Below are positions 27,046 through 36,870 of a DNA stretch of 64,000 bases, piece by piece (within the stretch, counting starts at the first letter, position 1; each line of letters opens with the position of its first letter). The notes below the pieces were generated by a model, which was not told the origin of the DNA, ran no database searches, and was given only the letters and a program-made list of their open reading frames with translations. The stretch is from Rhizobium sp. ICMP 5592. Its GTDB lineage: Bacteria; Pseudomonadota; Alphaproteobacteria; Rhizobiales; Rhizobiaceae. The translations under genes and the position numbers were made by a program. The stretch lies in the NCBI RefSeq assembly GCF_009498525.1, contig NZ_QSNT01000001.1:248001-312000 (forward strand), read 5' to 3'.

Positions 27046-27939
27046 ATGCTGCGTGAGAACGTCAATGACCTGCTCGCTTTTTTGGTGGTTGCGCGTGAGC
27101 GGAGCTTCACCAGGGCGGCCGCCAAGCTCGGCATGTCGCAGTCTGGCCTGAGCCATACAGTTCGCGGCCTTGAGGAACGCCTCGGGCTTCGATTGCTGAC
27201 GCGGACGACACGTAGCGTCGCGCCGACGCCGGAAGGCGAGCGGCTGTTGACGACGATTGGTCCACGCTTCGAGGAAATCGAAGGCGAACTGATCGCGTTG
27301 GCGGATCTGAGGGAAAAGCCCGCCGGGACCATCCGCATCACCGCGGAGGATTTCTCGATCGACCATATCCTGTGGCCGAAGCTCCGAAAGGTTCTGCACG
27401 ACTATCCCGACATCAAGGTGGAATTCGTCATCGACTACGGACTGACGGACATCGTCGCGGAGCGGTTTGACGCAGGCGTGCGTCTGGGCGAGATCGTGTC
27501 GCAAGGAATGATTGCCGTGCGGATCAGTCCCGAACAGAGGATGATCGTCGTCGGCTCGCCCGACTACCTCAAGCGGCGCCCGGCACCTGTGGTTCCCCAG
27601 GACCTGACGAACCATAGCTGCATCAATCTACGACTTCCGACACGGGGAGGCCTCTATGTCTGGGAGTTTGAAAAGGATGGCCAGGAGCTGCGCGTGCGCG
27701 TCGATGGCCAGATGACCTGTAACGGCATTACCCAGATTCTCAACATGGCTATTGACGGCTATGGGCTGGGTTTCGTTCCCGAAGGTCTTGCGAGACCGGA
27801 GGTCGATGCCGGGCGTGTGGTCGAGGTACTGGGGGACTGGTGCCCGTACTATCCCGGATATCATCTGGTTTATCCAAGCCGCCGACAGGCTTCCGCAGCC
27901 TTCACCGTCGTGCTGGAAGCGTTGCGCGACCGGGGCTAG
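27046..27939 (+). CDS. LysR-family transcriptional regulator
   Basis: 297 residues. N-terminal wHTH NVNDLLAFLVVARERSFTRAAAKLGMSQSGLSHTVRGLEERLGLRLL (quoted in part: FTRAAAKLGMSQSGLSHTV) then TRTTRSVAPTPEGERLL, and an effector domain with the DAGVRLGE and MAIDGYGLGFVPEGLA signatures of the DmlR/CrgA-like subgroup that usually controls a divergent oxidoreductase operon. The divergent partners here are the two cupins and probably the sugar dehydrogenase; the downstream tautomerase/aldo-keto reductase genes face the opposite way. Confidence 0.87.
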   Translation: MLRENVNDLLAFLVVARERSFTRAAAKLGMSQSGLSHTVRGLEERLGLRLLTRTTRSVAPTPEGERLLTTIGPRFEEIEGELIALADLREKPAGTIRITAEDFSIDHILWPKLRKVLHDYPDIKVEFVIDYGLTDIVAERFDAGVRLGEIVSQGMIAVRISPEQRMIVVGSPDYLKRRPAPVVPQDLTNHSCINLRLPTRGGLYVWEFEKDGQELRVRVDGQMTCNGITQILNMAIDGYGLGFVPEGLARPEVDAGRVVEVLGDWCPYYPGYHLVYPSRRQASAAFTVVLEALRDRG

Positions 27940-28010
27940 AAAGGGACTGCCAAAACATGATTGCGCCCGTTTCCGCTTGAAGCATGGACGAGTGCAATCA
28001 TATCGGCCGG

Positions 28011-28244
28011 TCATGAAAGCGGATCGTAACCAGGCTCTTTCCAGATCAGCTCGGGTTTGCCGAGGATATCCGGAATGAAGACCTTCTCCTTCCAATCCGA
28101 TACCTCGATGTCTTCGATTGCGACCGAGACCAATTTTTCGTCGCAGTTCAAGGTTGACGTCACTGCGTCCGCCAGCGCCTGAGCGAGCATCTGCTTTTCC
28201 GCCTTCGACTTTCCGGCAGCCATTTTTAAGATCACATGGGGCAT
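28011..28244 (-). CDS. 4-oxalocrotonate tautomerase-family protein
   Basis: 77 residues beginning Met-Pro (PHVILKMAAGKSKAEKQMLA); the N-terminal proline exposed after Met removal is the catalytic base of the family. ALADAVTSTL and SVAIEDIEVSDWKEKVFIPDI match the PptA-like branch. Substrate unknown. It follows the aldo-keto reductase gene by 10 bp on the same strand, so the two are probably one unit. Confidence 0.85.
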   Translation of the reverse strand: MPHVILKMAAGKSKAEKQMLAQALADAVTSTLNCDEKLVSVAIEDIEVSDWKEKVFIPDILGKPELIWKEPGYDPLS

Positions 28245-28254
28245 GTCGTTTCCT

Positions 28255-29624
<1,370 letters not shown>

Positions 29625-29708
29625 GACATCGCTCTTCCGCCGGCTCTCATCGTCTGTGCCGGATGTAATTTAGGCGATCCGCGGCGTCGGACTATTGGTC
29701 GATTCCTG

Positions 29709-31157
29709 CTAGGACTTATGTGGCTGGCGCATCAATTGGATCCGAGCCAGCAGCGCGAGGCCAAGGACGATGGCGATCAAGTTATAGATGCCCGCAATCG
29801 AAAAGGCCTCTCCATAAGCATCCGCTGCAGGTTGGGCCAGGACGGCCGTCCCACCAATATGCTCCAGCACACCGAACAGAATGGCCCCAACGATCGACAC
29901 GCCAAAGGCGGATCCGGCTATCTGCATGGTGCTGAAGGCACCGGACGCCATCCCGGCCTCTTCACTGGAGACGGTGCTAAGGATCATGTTGAGGAGAAGG
30001 GGAATGACAATGCCCTGGCCCAGTCCCTGAAGGATGACCGAAGCGCTCAGGGTCAGGATATAATGACCAACGGCAAGGTCGGACAGAACGGCGGTTAGCA
30101 ATCCTACCGCAAAGACGACCATGCCGAGGAACAACGCCCGGTGCTCCCCTCGTTTTGCTAGCGGCTCCGAAAGAAGCGAGCCGATGAAAAATGCGATCGT
30201 CGATGGGACAAAGAAAGTCCCGGCGTCCAGCGCGGTTTGTCCGAGACCGACCTGCAGCAGGATTGTCAGTGACAGGGAGAACGAGCCGATCGCCGAGAAA
30301 AACAGGAACCCCGCGAGAACCCCGAGAACGAAGTTTTTCTTCTTGAAGAGAGAAATATCGATGATGGGTACGCCGCCGCGCTGCGCCAGCCGGGCCTCGT
30401 AGAAGGCGAAGCATAGGAACATGGGAAGAGACAACAGAGGGGCGACGATTGCCCACCAGGGCCAGTGATGCTCCTGTCCCACCATCACCGGCAGCAGGAT
30501 CAGGGTTAGTGCGGAGGTCCCCAGGAGAGCACCCCATGGATCGAGCTTCGGTGATGCGAGCGCCCTGGTCTCCACGATCATCCGTTTTCCCGCGATCAAC
30601 GCATAGAATGCGACCGGCAGGTTGACGAGAAAGACGAGGCGCCAGCCAATATCCCCGATGTTGAGTACGAGCAGATATCCCCCGATGACTTGGGACGCTG
30701 CACCGGCAACCCCCTGGACGGCGCCCATCACCGAGAATGCCCTTCGGCGATCTTCACCCTCAAAGAGTACACGTAGCGATGCATAGACCTGCGGCATCAG
30801 GAGCGCCGCGCCAATACCCTGGACCGCGCGTGCGCCGATAAGGCTCCAGGGGGAAGGCGCAAGGGCACACAGCAGCGACCCGAGCGCGAAGATCGCCATG
30901 CCGACGAGAAACAGCTTCCGCCGCCCATAGAGATCGCCCAGACGGGCTCCGTTCAGCAGCAGTGCGCCATAAGTCAGGCTGTAGGCCACCATGATGAGCT
31001 GCAATTCCCCGTTGGACGCGTGCAGCCTGCGTTGGATGTCCGGCAGCGCGATATTGACGATGAACAGGTCGAGGATGGTGAGGAAATTCCCGGTCAGAAG
31101 AACGGCCAGTGACGACCAGGCTCCCGCTTTCTCCGTTTCAACCGATACTGGGGTCAT
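29709..31157 (-). CDS. MFS transporter, DHA2 (EmrB/QacA) drug:H+ antiporter family
   Basis: 482 residues, 14 predicted membrane helices. Motifs: LTILDLFIVNIALPDIQ in helix 1, ARLGDLYGRRKLF (motif A), GARAVQGIGAALLMPQVYA, and motif C-like GAVQGVAGAASQVIGGYL in helix 5, which marks antiporters. It likely exports a toxic organic compound. The start at 31157 precedes the first helix by about 20 residues; the longer frame to 31223 adds Pro/Arg-rich sequence. It is divergent from the LysR gene at 31304. Confidence 0.88.
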   Translation of the reverse strand: MTPVSVETEKAGAWSSLAVLLTGNFLTILDLFIVNIALPDIQRRLHASNGELQLIMVAYSLTYGALLLNGARLGDLYGRRKLFLVGMAIFALGSLLCALAPSPWSLIGARAVQGIGAALLMPQVYASLRVLFEGEDRRRAFSVMGAVQGVAGAASQVIGGYLLVLNIGDIGWRLVFLVNLPVAFYALIAGKRMIVETRALASPKLDPWGALLGTSALTLILLPVMVGQEHHWPWWAIVAPLLSLPMFLCFAFYEARLAQRGGVPIIDISLFKKKNFVLGVLAGFLFFSAIGSFSLSLTILLQVGLGQTALDAGTFFVPSTIAFFIGSLLSEPLAKRGEHRALFLGMVVFAVGLLTAVLSDLAVGHYILTLSASVILQGLGQGIVIPLLLNMILSTVSSEEAGMASGAFSTMQIAGSAFGVSIVGAILFGVLEHIGGTAVLAQPAADAYGEAFSIAGIYNLIAIVLGLALLARIQLMRQPHKS

Positions 31158-31303
31158 CTGTGTTCCCGTGTGATCGAGCTTGCGGCAGGAACCGGGTATC
31201 GGTGCCCGCAAAGCCGAAGGCACAGGATATTTTATCTTTAATGTTGATCAATCGTGAGAAATAGAACTACTTAAAGGACAAAGTTTCCTCAATTGGAGAT
31301 GTC

Positions 31304-32227
31304 ATGGAAAGCCTGACGGGTATCGCCGCCTTTGTTCACGCCGCCGAACAGCAGAGCTATGTGGCAGCTGCACGCGTCACAGGGGCATCTCCATCCGCCA
31401 TTGGCAAGGCGGTGGGCCGCCTCGAAGCCCGCCTCGGGGTGCGGCTCTTCAATCGCACGACACGCAGCATGAGCCTGACGGAAGAAGGTGTGGTCTTCTA
31501 TGAACGCTGCAAGCGTATCCTGGAAGACCTCGGGGATGCGGAGGCGGTCATCCTTCAGAGCCGGGAGCGGCCAACGGGGCGCTTGCGCGTCAGCATGCCT
31601 CACATTGTCGGGCATCATCTCTTCATGCCGATCCTGCACTCCTTCGTCGAATCCTTCCCGGGGATCGAACTGGACATTGATTTCGAGGATCGGGTGGTGG
31701 ATCTCGTTGCCGAGGGCGTGGACGTCGCTGTCCGCAGCGGTGAGCTGCCCGACAGTGGGTTGATCGCCCGCGTCCTCGGACAGCAGCATTTCGTCGTCTG
31801 CGGGAGTCCCGAATATGTCGAACGGCGAGGCCGCCCGCAGACACCGGCCGACCTTGCTGGGCATGCCTGCATTCACTTCAAATATCCATCCAGCGGCCGC
31901 ATCGCGCCCTGGGCTTTTCAAGCTCCCCACGAGCGGCTGATCCTGCCCAAAAACCTCATCTTCAACAATACGGACGCAGGATTGCGGGCGACGTTGGATG
32001 GGTTGGGGCTTTCCCATCTGCCCGTCTATGTGGCGGAACCATACATCCGGAGCGGCATGCTCACCCCGGTTCTCACCTCGCTCATGGTTCCTTTCGGCTC
32101 ACTCTCCCTTGTCTGGCAATCCAATCGCCAGCTTTCGCCGAAGGTTCGTGCTTTCGTGGATTTCATGGTTGAAAGTCTGGCCTCCGAAGGCGGAACCTTC
32201 CGATCGGCTGCAACCTTGTCGCCATAG
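31304..32227 (+). CDS. LysR-family transcriptional regulator
   Basis: 307 residues. wHTH: AAFVHAAEQQSYVAAARVTG with SPSAIGKAVGRLEARLGVRLF, then NRTTRSMSLTEEG; effector domain with VDVAVRSGELPDSGLIARVLG and CIHFKYPSSGRIAPW, typical of the large LysR group regulating a divergent MFS or oxidoreductase gene. The 146-bp AT-rich gap to the divergent MFS gene is the likely target. Its 3' end is 9 bp from the convergent ssuA stop. Confidence 0.88.
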   Translation: MESLTGIAAFVHAAEQQSYVAAARVTGASPSAIGKAVGRLEARLGVRLFNRTTRSMSLTEEGVVFYERCKRILEDLGDAEAVILQSRERPTGRLRVSMPHIVGHHLFMPILHSFVESFPGIELDIDFEDRVVDLVAEGVDVAVRSGELPDSGLIARVLGQQHFVVCGSPEYVERRGRPQTPADLAGHACIHFKYPSSGRIAPWAFQAPHERLILPKNLIFNNTDAGLRATLDGLGLSHLPVYVAEPYIRSGMLTPVLTSLMVPFGSLSLVWQSNRQLSPKVRAFVDFMVESLASEGGTFRSAATLSP

Positions 32228-32236
32228 TCCAAATTC

Positions 32237-33187
32237 TTATTTCAGCGTGATCACGCCTGCTGCGATATCCGGCGCCGCTGGAATTATGCCGCTCTTCACA
32301 TACCACTGCGCGATATTGCCGATCTGTTTGACGTCGGCATCGGTAACAGCGGTCGTCGAAACAGCATTGTTCTCGCCGATTTTCGCACCAAGTTCGGCCG
32401 GAATATTCATTTCCTTTGCCCAGATCGCGCCTGCCTCGGCCTTGTTTGCAAGAGACCAGGCATTCTCGCTCTTCACAACATCGAATATGGCTTGCAGCTG
32501 ATCCAGCTTTTTGGATGCGAATTCACGGCTTGCGACGAGCACCACGGCATTGTCGGACCCGATCGCCGCGCCATCGGCAAGGACTTTGCCGTCATAGGTT
32601 TTCTCGGCAATCGTCAGGAAGGGATCCCACGTGGCCCAGGCATCGACATGGCCTTGAACGAAGCTCGGTCCGCTGTCGCTAGGGCTGAGATAAACGCGCG
32701 TGACGGTCGATGGATCGACGCCGTTCTTTTCTAAACCACGCATCAGCAGATATTCGCCGGTCCCGCCCCGATTGACGGCAACTTTCTTGCCGGCCAGATC
32801 CTTCAGCGACGAGATGCCGGCGCCATTCTTCACCACCACACCTTCGGAGCCGGCCGCCATCTTCTGGTAGGCGAAGACGACAAGCGGGATCTTGGCGGCA
32901 AGTGCTGCGACCGACGATGTCGAACTCCCCGCGGTGATATCGATGCTTCCGGCGTTCAGCGCTTCGAATGCTGGAGCAGCGGCCGGAAAGGGACCGGCCC
33001 ATTCGACCTTGATGCCTTTTTCGGCGAGCGCCTTCTCCAGCGTGCCGCGCGACTTGGCAAGCGTCAGATCGTTCGGGCCGCGCAGCCAGCCGATCCTGAC
33101 GACCTGATCGGCAGCCTGCGCCATCGGCGCGACGAGAGACAGGAGAGTAGCGGCGGCAAATGCCTTAAAAAGAGAGCGTTTTTTCAT
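32237..33187 (-). CDS. ssuA: Sulfonate ABC transporter substrate-binding protein
   Basis: 316 residues. Signal peptide ends at MAQAAD; the mature part (VVRIGWLRGPNDLTLAKSRGTLEKAL) and VKVEWAGPFPAA-like, FEALNAGSIDITAGSSTSSVAALAAKIPLVVFAYQKM segments follow the SsuA/NitT-TauT binding fold. VNRGGTGEYLLMRGLEKNGV contributes the ligand loop. Last gene of the minus-strand sulfonate operon, overlapping ssuB by 4 bp. The ligand is probably an alkanesulfonate. Confidence 0.88.
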   Translation of the reverse strand: MKKRSLFKAFAAATLLSLVAPMAQAADQVVRIGWLRGPNDLTLAKSRGTLEKALAEKGIKVEWAGPFPAAAPAFEALNAGSIDITAGSSTSSVAALAAKIPLVVFAYQKMAAGSEGVVVKNGAGISSLKDLAGKKVAVNRGGTGEYLLMRGLEKNGVDPSTVTRVYLSPSDSGPSFVQGHVDAWATWDPFLTIAEKTYDGKVLADGAAIGSDNAVVLVASREFASKKLDQLQAIFDVVKSENAWSLANKAEAGAIWAKEMNIPAELGAKIGENNAVSTTAVTDADVKQIGNIAQWYVKSGIIPAAPDIAAGVITLK

Positions 33188-33930
33188 GGATATGTTATCC
33201 GTTCTGCCCGAGGGGCCTGAAGGTTTTCAAGATTGTTCTGTTCGACACCGAGCTGCGACAGAAGCTCGGATTCGATCTGGGTGGCCCGAGGGTCGCTTCG
33301 CTGCCGGGGATGTGGAATATCGACGTTGATTTCCAGGCTGAACCGCCCCTGATCGATGACGAGAATCCGATCGGCCAGTGCCACTGCCTCCCAGACGTCA
33401 TGCGTAACCAGGAACACAGCCGGCCTGTGTTTGCGCCATAGCTCGTCGACAAGCGCATGCATCCTGATCCTGGTCAGCGCGTCGAGCGCCGCGAAAGGTT
33501 CGTCGAGCAGCAGCAATTGCGGCGTCCTGACCAGAGCGCGTGCCAGTGCCGCCCGTTGCGCCTCACCACCCGACAAGGTCAGCGGCCAGGCGTCACGACG
33601 ATGCGACAATCCGACATCGGCAAGCGCCTGTTCGGCCGCCCCGCGAGCGTTCGGCGAATTCACGCCGAGAGCGACATTGTCGATGACGCGCTTCCACGGC
33701 ATCAGTCTCGGCTCCTGGAAGACGACAGCACGCCGGGCGGGGATCTCGGCTTTTGCGGCAGGCGCCTGATCGAGACCGGCCAGGACGCGCAGAAGCGTGG
33801 ATTTGCCGGAACCGCTGCGGCCGAGCAGCGCCACGAACTCTCCCGGTTTTATCTGAAGGTCGATGCCGTCGAGCACCGCCGGGCCACCGAACGATCGGCT
33901 CAGGCCCTGAATATCGACAAGCGCGCTCAT
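33184..33930 (-). CDS. ssuB: Sulfonate ABC transporter ATP-binding protein
   Basis: 248 residues. Walker A GRSGSGKS, Q-loop VFQEPRLMPWKRV (SsuB/TauB-type wording), signature LSGGEAQR, Walker B LLLLDEPFAALD and switch His in VTHDVWEAVALADRI. Start placed at 33930 (MSALVDIQGLSRSF), just overlapping ssuC; the frame continues upstream inside ssuC without coding sense. Confidence 0.92.
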   Translation of the reverse strand: MSALVDIQGLSRSFGGPAVLDGIDLQIKPGEFVALLGRSGSGKSTLLRVLAGLDQAPAAKAEIPARRAVVFQEPRLMPWKRVIDNVALGVNSPNARGAAEQALADVGLSHRRDAWPLTLSGGEAQRAALARALVRTPQLLLLDEPFAALDALTRIRMHALVDELWRKHRPAVFLVTHDVWEAVALADRILVIDQGRFSLEINVDIPHPRQRSDPRATQIESELLSQLGVEQNNLENLQAPRAERITYP

Positions 33931-34760
33931 GCGGTCACCGCAGGCCGCCAGCGCAGCGCATAGGCCTCGATGATCCGCACCAGACCATCCGTTAGAAGCC
34001 CCATCACGGCATAGACCAGAAGGCACACGACAATCACATCCGTTTGCAGGAAGTCGCGCGCATAGGTCATGATGGAGCCGATCCCGCTCGACGCGTTGAT
34101 CTGCTCGCCGACCACAAGGCTGAGCCAGGCAACGCTGAGACCGTAGCGGATGCCGACCAGCAACGATGGCAGTGCGCCGGGGATCACGATATGGCGCACG
34201 ATCCCGAGCGTGCCGAGACCAAGTGTCTTTCCAGCCTCGATCAGCTTGCGGTCAATGCCACGAATGCCGCCGTGCAGGGTGAGATAAATCGGGAAGACGC
34301 AGCCGAATGCCACCATACCGACCTTCGGCACCTCGCCAATTCCAAACCACAGGATGAACAGCGGCAGAAGCCCGAGAAACGGCATCGCCTTCAGCATCTG
34401 GATCGGCGGATCGATCACCGTTTCCCCGAAACGGGAAAGTCCGGAGATGAGGGCAAGCGACACGCCGACCACGAGAGCGATGGAGAAGCCGGCGACCACG
34501 CGCAGAAACGACACGCCGAGACCGATGATCAGTTCACCCGATGCTATCAATTTTGTACCGGCGGCAACGATCTGAATAGGTGAGGCCAGCACGCGTGGGG
34601 GCAACAATCCGGAGACGCTCAAAAGCTGCCAGAGAACCAGAATGGCCAGGGGCGACACGAGACGGCTGAGAGAGCCGAAGCGAGGCTTGCGCCTTTGGCT
34701 CCGAAGCTCCGGCGTGGCGGGCCGGTCCAGCGCCTGCCCGATAGAGCGGGTATCAACCAT
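33927..34760 (-). CDS. ssuC: Sulfonate ABC transporter permease
   Basis: 277 residues with six helices. VLWQLLSVSGLLPPRVLASP at the first helix exit, and the EAA loop LIEAGKTLGLGTLGIVRHIVIPGALPSLLVGIRYGLSVAWLSLVVGE (seen as EAGKTLGLG ... IPGALPSLL) are diagnostic for SsuC/TauC. It overlaps ssuB by 4 bp and ssuD by 8 bp. Confidence 0.92.
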   Translation of the reverse strand: MVDTRSIGQALDRPATPELRSQRRKPRFGSLSRLVSPLAILVLWQLLSVSGLLPPRVLASPIQIVAAGTKLIASGELIIGLGVSFLRVVAGFSIALVVGVSLALISGLSRFGETVIDPPIQMLKAMPFLGLLPLFILWFGIGEVPKVGMVAFGCVFPIYLTLHGGIRGIDRKLIEAGKTLGLGTLGIVRHIVIPGALPSLLVGIRYGLSVAWLSLVVGEQINASSGIGSIMTYARDFLQTDVIVVCLLVYAVMGLLTDGLVRIIEAYALRWRPAVTA

Positions 34761-35886
34761 TCGCCGTCTTTCCCGAGAGGTCGCGGTCGAACAGCGTCGA
34801 CCAGGTGAACTGCTTCTTCTCCGGGATCAATCTTTCAACCGGCAATCTTGGCAGCACCGTCTCGCCGAAACGATAGGCCTCCTCGAGAAGCGGCATGCCC
34901 GACAGAATGAAGGTATCGACGCCGACGGCCTGATAGGCCTCGAGCGTGCGGATGACGGTGTCGGGCGATCCGACGATCGCGGTTCCGGGACCCGGCCGGA
35001 CAAGGCCGATCCCGGCCCACAGGTTCGGCGATATCTCCAGATCGCGCAGATTGTCCGGCTTGATGCCCCCATGCATGCGGCTCATGCGCTGCTGGCCGAC
35101 GGAATCGGTGTTCGACACGAAGCGCTGGTTGGCGGTGATGGCGGCATCATCCATCTGTTCGTAGAGATCGGCGGCCGCCTCCCAGGCCTTCGCGTCGGTC
35201 GACCGCACGATGACATAGAGCCGGATACCGTAGTTCAGCTCGCGCCCATGCGCGGCGGCCCGGGCCTTCACCTGCAGGACCTTTTCGCCCATCTGCTCGG
35301 GCGTTTCGCCCCAAGAGAGATAGGTGTCGACATGTTTGGCCGCCACCTCGATGGCGCTGTCGGACGAACCGCCGAACCAGAGCGGCGGCGCCGGGATGGA
35401 GGTGCCCGCCGGAAGCGCGAGCTTTGCGCCTTCCGTCTGGAAGTATTTGCCGTGATGGGTCACGCTTTCGCCAGCCATCAGACGGTGCCAGATGGTCAGA
35501 TATTCGTCCGCCATGTCATAGCGCTCGTCGTGCGGCAACGTCATGCCGTAAGCGCCCAGCATCTTGGCATCGCCGGACACCACGTTCAGAAGCAGCCGTC
35601 CATTGGAAAACTCCTGGAACGTCGCGGCCATTTTTGCCAGCAGGGTCGGCGCCACCAGACCGGGGTGGAACGCCAGGAGAAATTTCATCCGCTTCGTATA
35701 TGGCAGTAGCGCGCCCGCCAGTGGCCAGACGTCGTGGGCGCCCGTTGCAAACAATGCGCCGGTGAAGCCGAGATGATCGTAGGCTTGCGCCAGCTGCTTG
35801 TAGTAACCGTAGTCGATCGTGCGCGACCCCTCAGGCTTCCACGGATAAGCGCCGTCCGGCGCGCACATGTACCAAAGAACGTTCAT
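34753..35886 (-). CDS. ssuD: SsuD-like FMNH2-dependent sulfonate monooxygenase with altered active site
   Basis: 377 residues, same length class and block order as alkanesulfonate monooxygenase: RLLLNVVSGDAKMLGAYGM, YDMADEYLTIWHRL, LWFGGSSDSAIEVAAKHVDTYL, TDSVGQQRM, LEISPNLWAGIGLVRPGPGTAIVG. SsuD splits C1-Cn sulfonates to aldehyde and sulfite using FMNH2 and O2. Arg222 and Arg297 keep the E. coli Arg226/Arg297 positions. By recall of the E. coli sequence, however, Cys54 is missing (region ATGAHDVWPL), His228 is Tyr224 and Tyr331 is Met331. A different sulfonate or sulfone may be the substrate. No partner reductase (SsuE) is in the operon. Confidence 0.85.
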   Translation of the reverse strand: MNVLWYMCAPDGAYPWKPEGSRTIDYGYYKQLAQAYDHLGFTGALFATGAHDVWPLAGALLPYTKRMKFLLAFHPGLVAPTLLAKMAATFQEFSNGRLLLNVVSGDAKMLGAYGMTLPHDERYDMADEYLTIWHRLMAGESVTHHGKYFQTEGAKLALPAGTSIPAPPLWFGGSSDSAIEVAAKHVDTYLSWGETPEQMGEKVLQVKARAAAHGRELNYGIRLYVIVRSTDAKAWEAAADLYEQMDDAAITANQRFVSNTDSVGQQRMSRMHGGIKPDNLRDLEISPNLWAGIGLVRPGPGTAIVGSPDTVIRTLEAYQAVGVDTFILSGMPLLEEAYRFGETVLPRLPVERLIPEKKQFTWSTLFDRDLSGKTANG

Positions 35887-35888
35887 GG

Positions 35889-36740
35889 CTATGAATTCCC
35901 CACGATAGTATTGGTTGCAATCTCAAGCCTGATCGCCAGATCCCCGTGACGGAACAGGGTATCGGCCTCCGCCTGCTGCTCGCGAAGGATCACGTCGCTG
36001 GCCGGAACAACACGCCAGTCCCGCTCATTGACGACGCGTGTCCAAGCCCGCCGCTCCACCTCGGTTCCATTCTCGGACAGAAGTGCTGCCGCCTTTTCGG
36101 GATCGGATTGAATTTCGTTGCCGATCCGCGCCAGCTCATTCGCAAAGCCGTCAATGATATCGGCGCTCAGCCCGCGCTCGCGGATCGTCCAGAAGGTCGA
36201 CCGGTTCGGGATGGTCGCGCCGCAATGGGCAAGCACCCGAAACTCACCCGAAGACAGCGACTGCTCAAGATGCGGGGCCATCGCCACCCAGGCGTCGATT
36301 ACGCCGGACCTCAATGCGTCGCGAGACGGCACCGGCAACAGGTCGTGGCGATGCACGTCCGGCAGTCCGAAGCCGGCTTCCTCCAGGCTCCTGGCAAGGA
36401 AATAGGTCAGGAAGGAACCATCGACGAGCGCGACCGAACGACCTTTCAAATCCGCCAACGTTTCGATCCCGGACTGGCGATTGACCAGGATCGCCCCATT
36501 GGCGGGCCTTGGCGACGAGCCGGCGACATAGATCACCGACAGGCCGGAGGCGGCCGCCAGGATCGGCGGTGTCGATCCGGTGCCACCGATATCGAAAGTT
36601 CCGGCAGCAAGCTTGGCGGCGGTCTCCCGCCCCTCCTGGTAGGGCACGAATTCAGGATCGAAATCCGCGAAGGCGCCGGGCCAGCGGGACGCGAGACTGA
36701 GATGCAGATTGTTCGGGTGAAACCCGATCCTCAAGGCCAT
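35889..36740 (-). CDS. SsuA-like binding protein without signal peptide
   Basis: 283 residues. The NitT/SsuA fold starts at residue 2 (ALRIGFHPNNLHLSLASR), so no export signal is encoded. Recognisable blocks: EFVPYQEGRETAAKLAAGTFDIGGTGSTPPILAAASGL (in part GTFDIGGTGSTPPILAA), LADLKGRSVALVDGSFLTYFLARSLEEAG and AWVAMAPHLEQSLSSG. An in-frame ATG at 36770 adds ten residues, which still do not form a signal. First gene of the sulfonate operon, 2 bp before ssuD. It may work as a cytoplasmic sulfonate-binding or sensing protein, or start elsewhere by an unrecognised route. Confidence 0.78.
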   Translation of the reverse strand: MALRIGFHPNNLHLSLASRWPGAFADFDPEFVPYQEGRETAAKLAAGTFDIGGTGSTPPILAAASGLSVIYVAGSSPRPANGAILVNRQSGIETLADLKGRSVALVDGSFLTYFLARSLEEAGFGLPDVHRHDLLPVPSRDALRSGVIDAWVAMAPHLEQSLSSGEFRVLAHCGATIPNRSTFWTIRERGLSADIIDGFANELARIGNEIQSDPEKAAALLSENGTEVERRAWTRVVNERDWRVVPASDVILREQQAEADTLFRHGDLAIRLEIATNTIVGNS

Positions 36741-36770
36741 GAATATTTCCGCGGTCGTTGAAATTCCCAA

Positions 36771-36786
36771 TATATAAAATTATATA
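36771..36786. promoter_or_regulatory. AT-rich palindrome, candidate ArsR-family operator
   Basis: TATATAA and TTATATA, perfect inverted 7-mers 2 bp apart, lie between the divergent sulfonate operon (start 36740) and the ArsR gene (start 36871). AT-rich palindromes at this position are typical targets of ArsR/SmtB repressors that control themselves and the neighbour. As a purely AT palindrome it could also be a promoter by chance. Confidence 0.4.
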
Positions 36787-36870
36787 ATGGAAGGCCGATT
36801 GCAATCGAAGAACGTTTCGATCAAACTTTTGCGGGCCGGGAGAAAACTATTTCACGGCAAATGCTGCATC

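Noticed and set aside
26386..27615. Upstream part of a long minus-strand frame ending in the secreted cupin
   Set aside because: Only the last 154 codons are cupin with a signal peptide; the rest overlaps a real cupin gene and a LysR gene.
27949..28008. ATGATTGC / GCAATCAT inverted 8-mers after the LysR gene
   Set aside because: The arms are over 30 bases apart without supporting stem or T-run; not called as a terminator.
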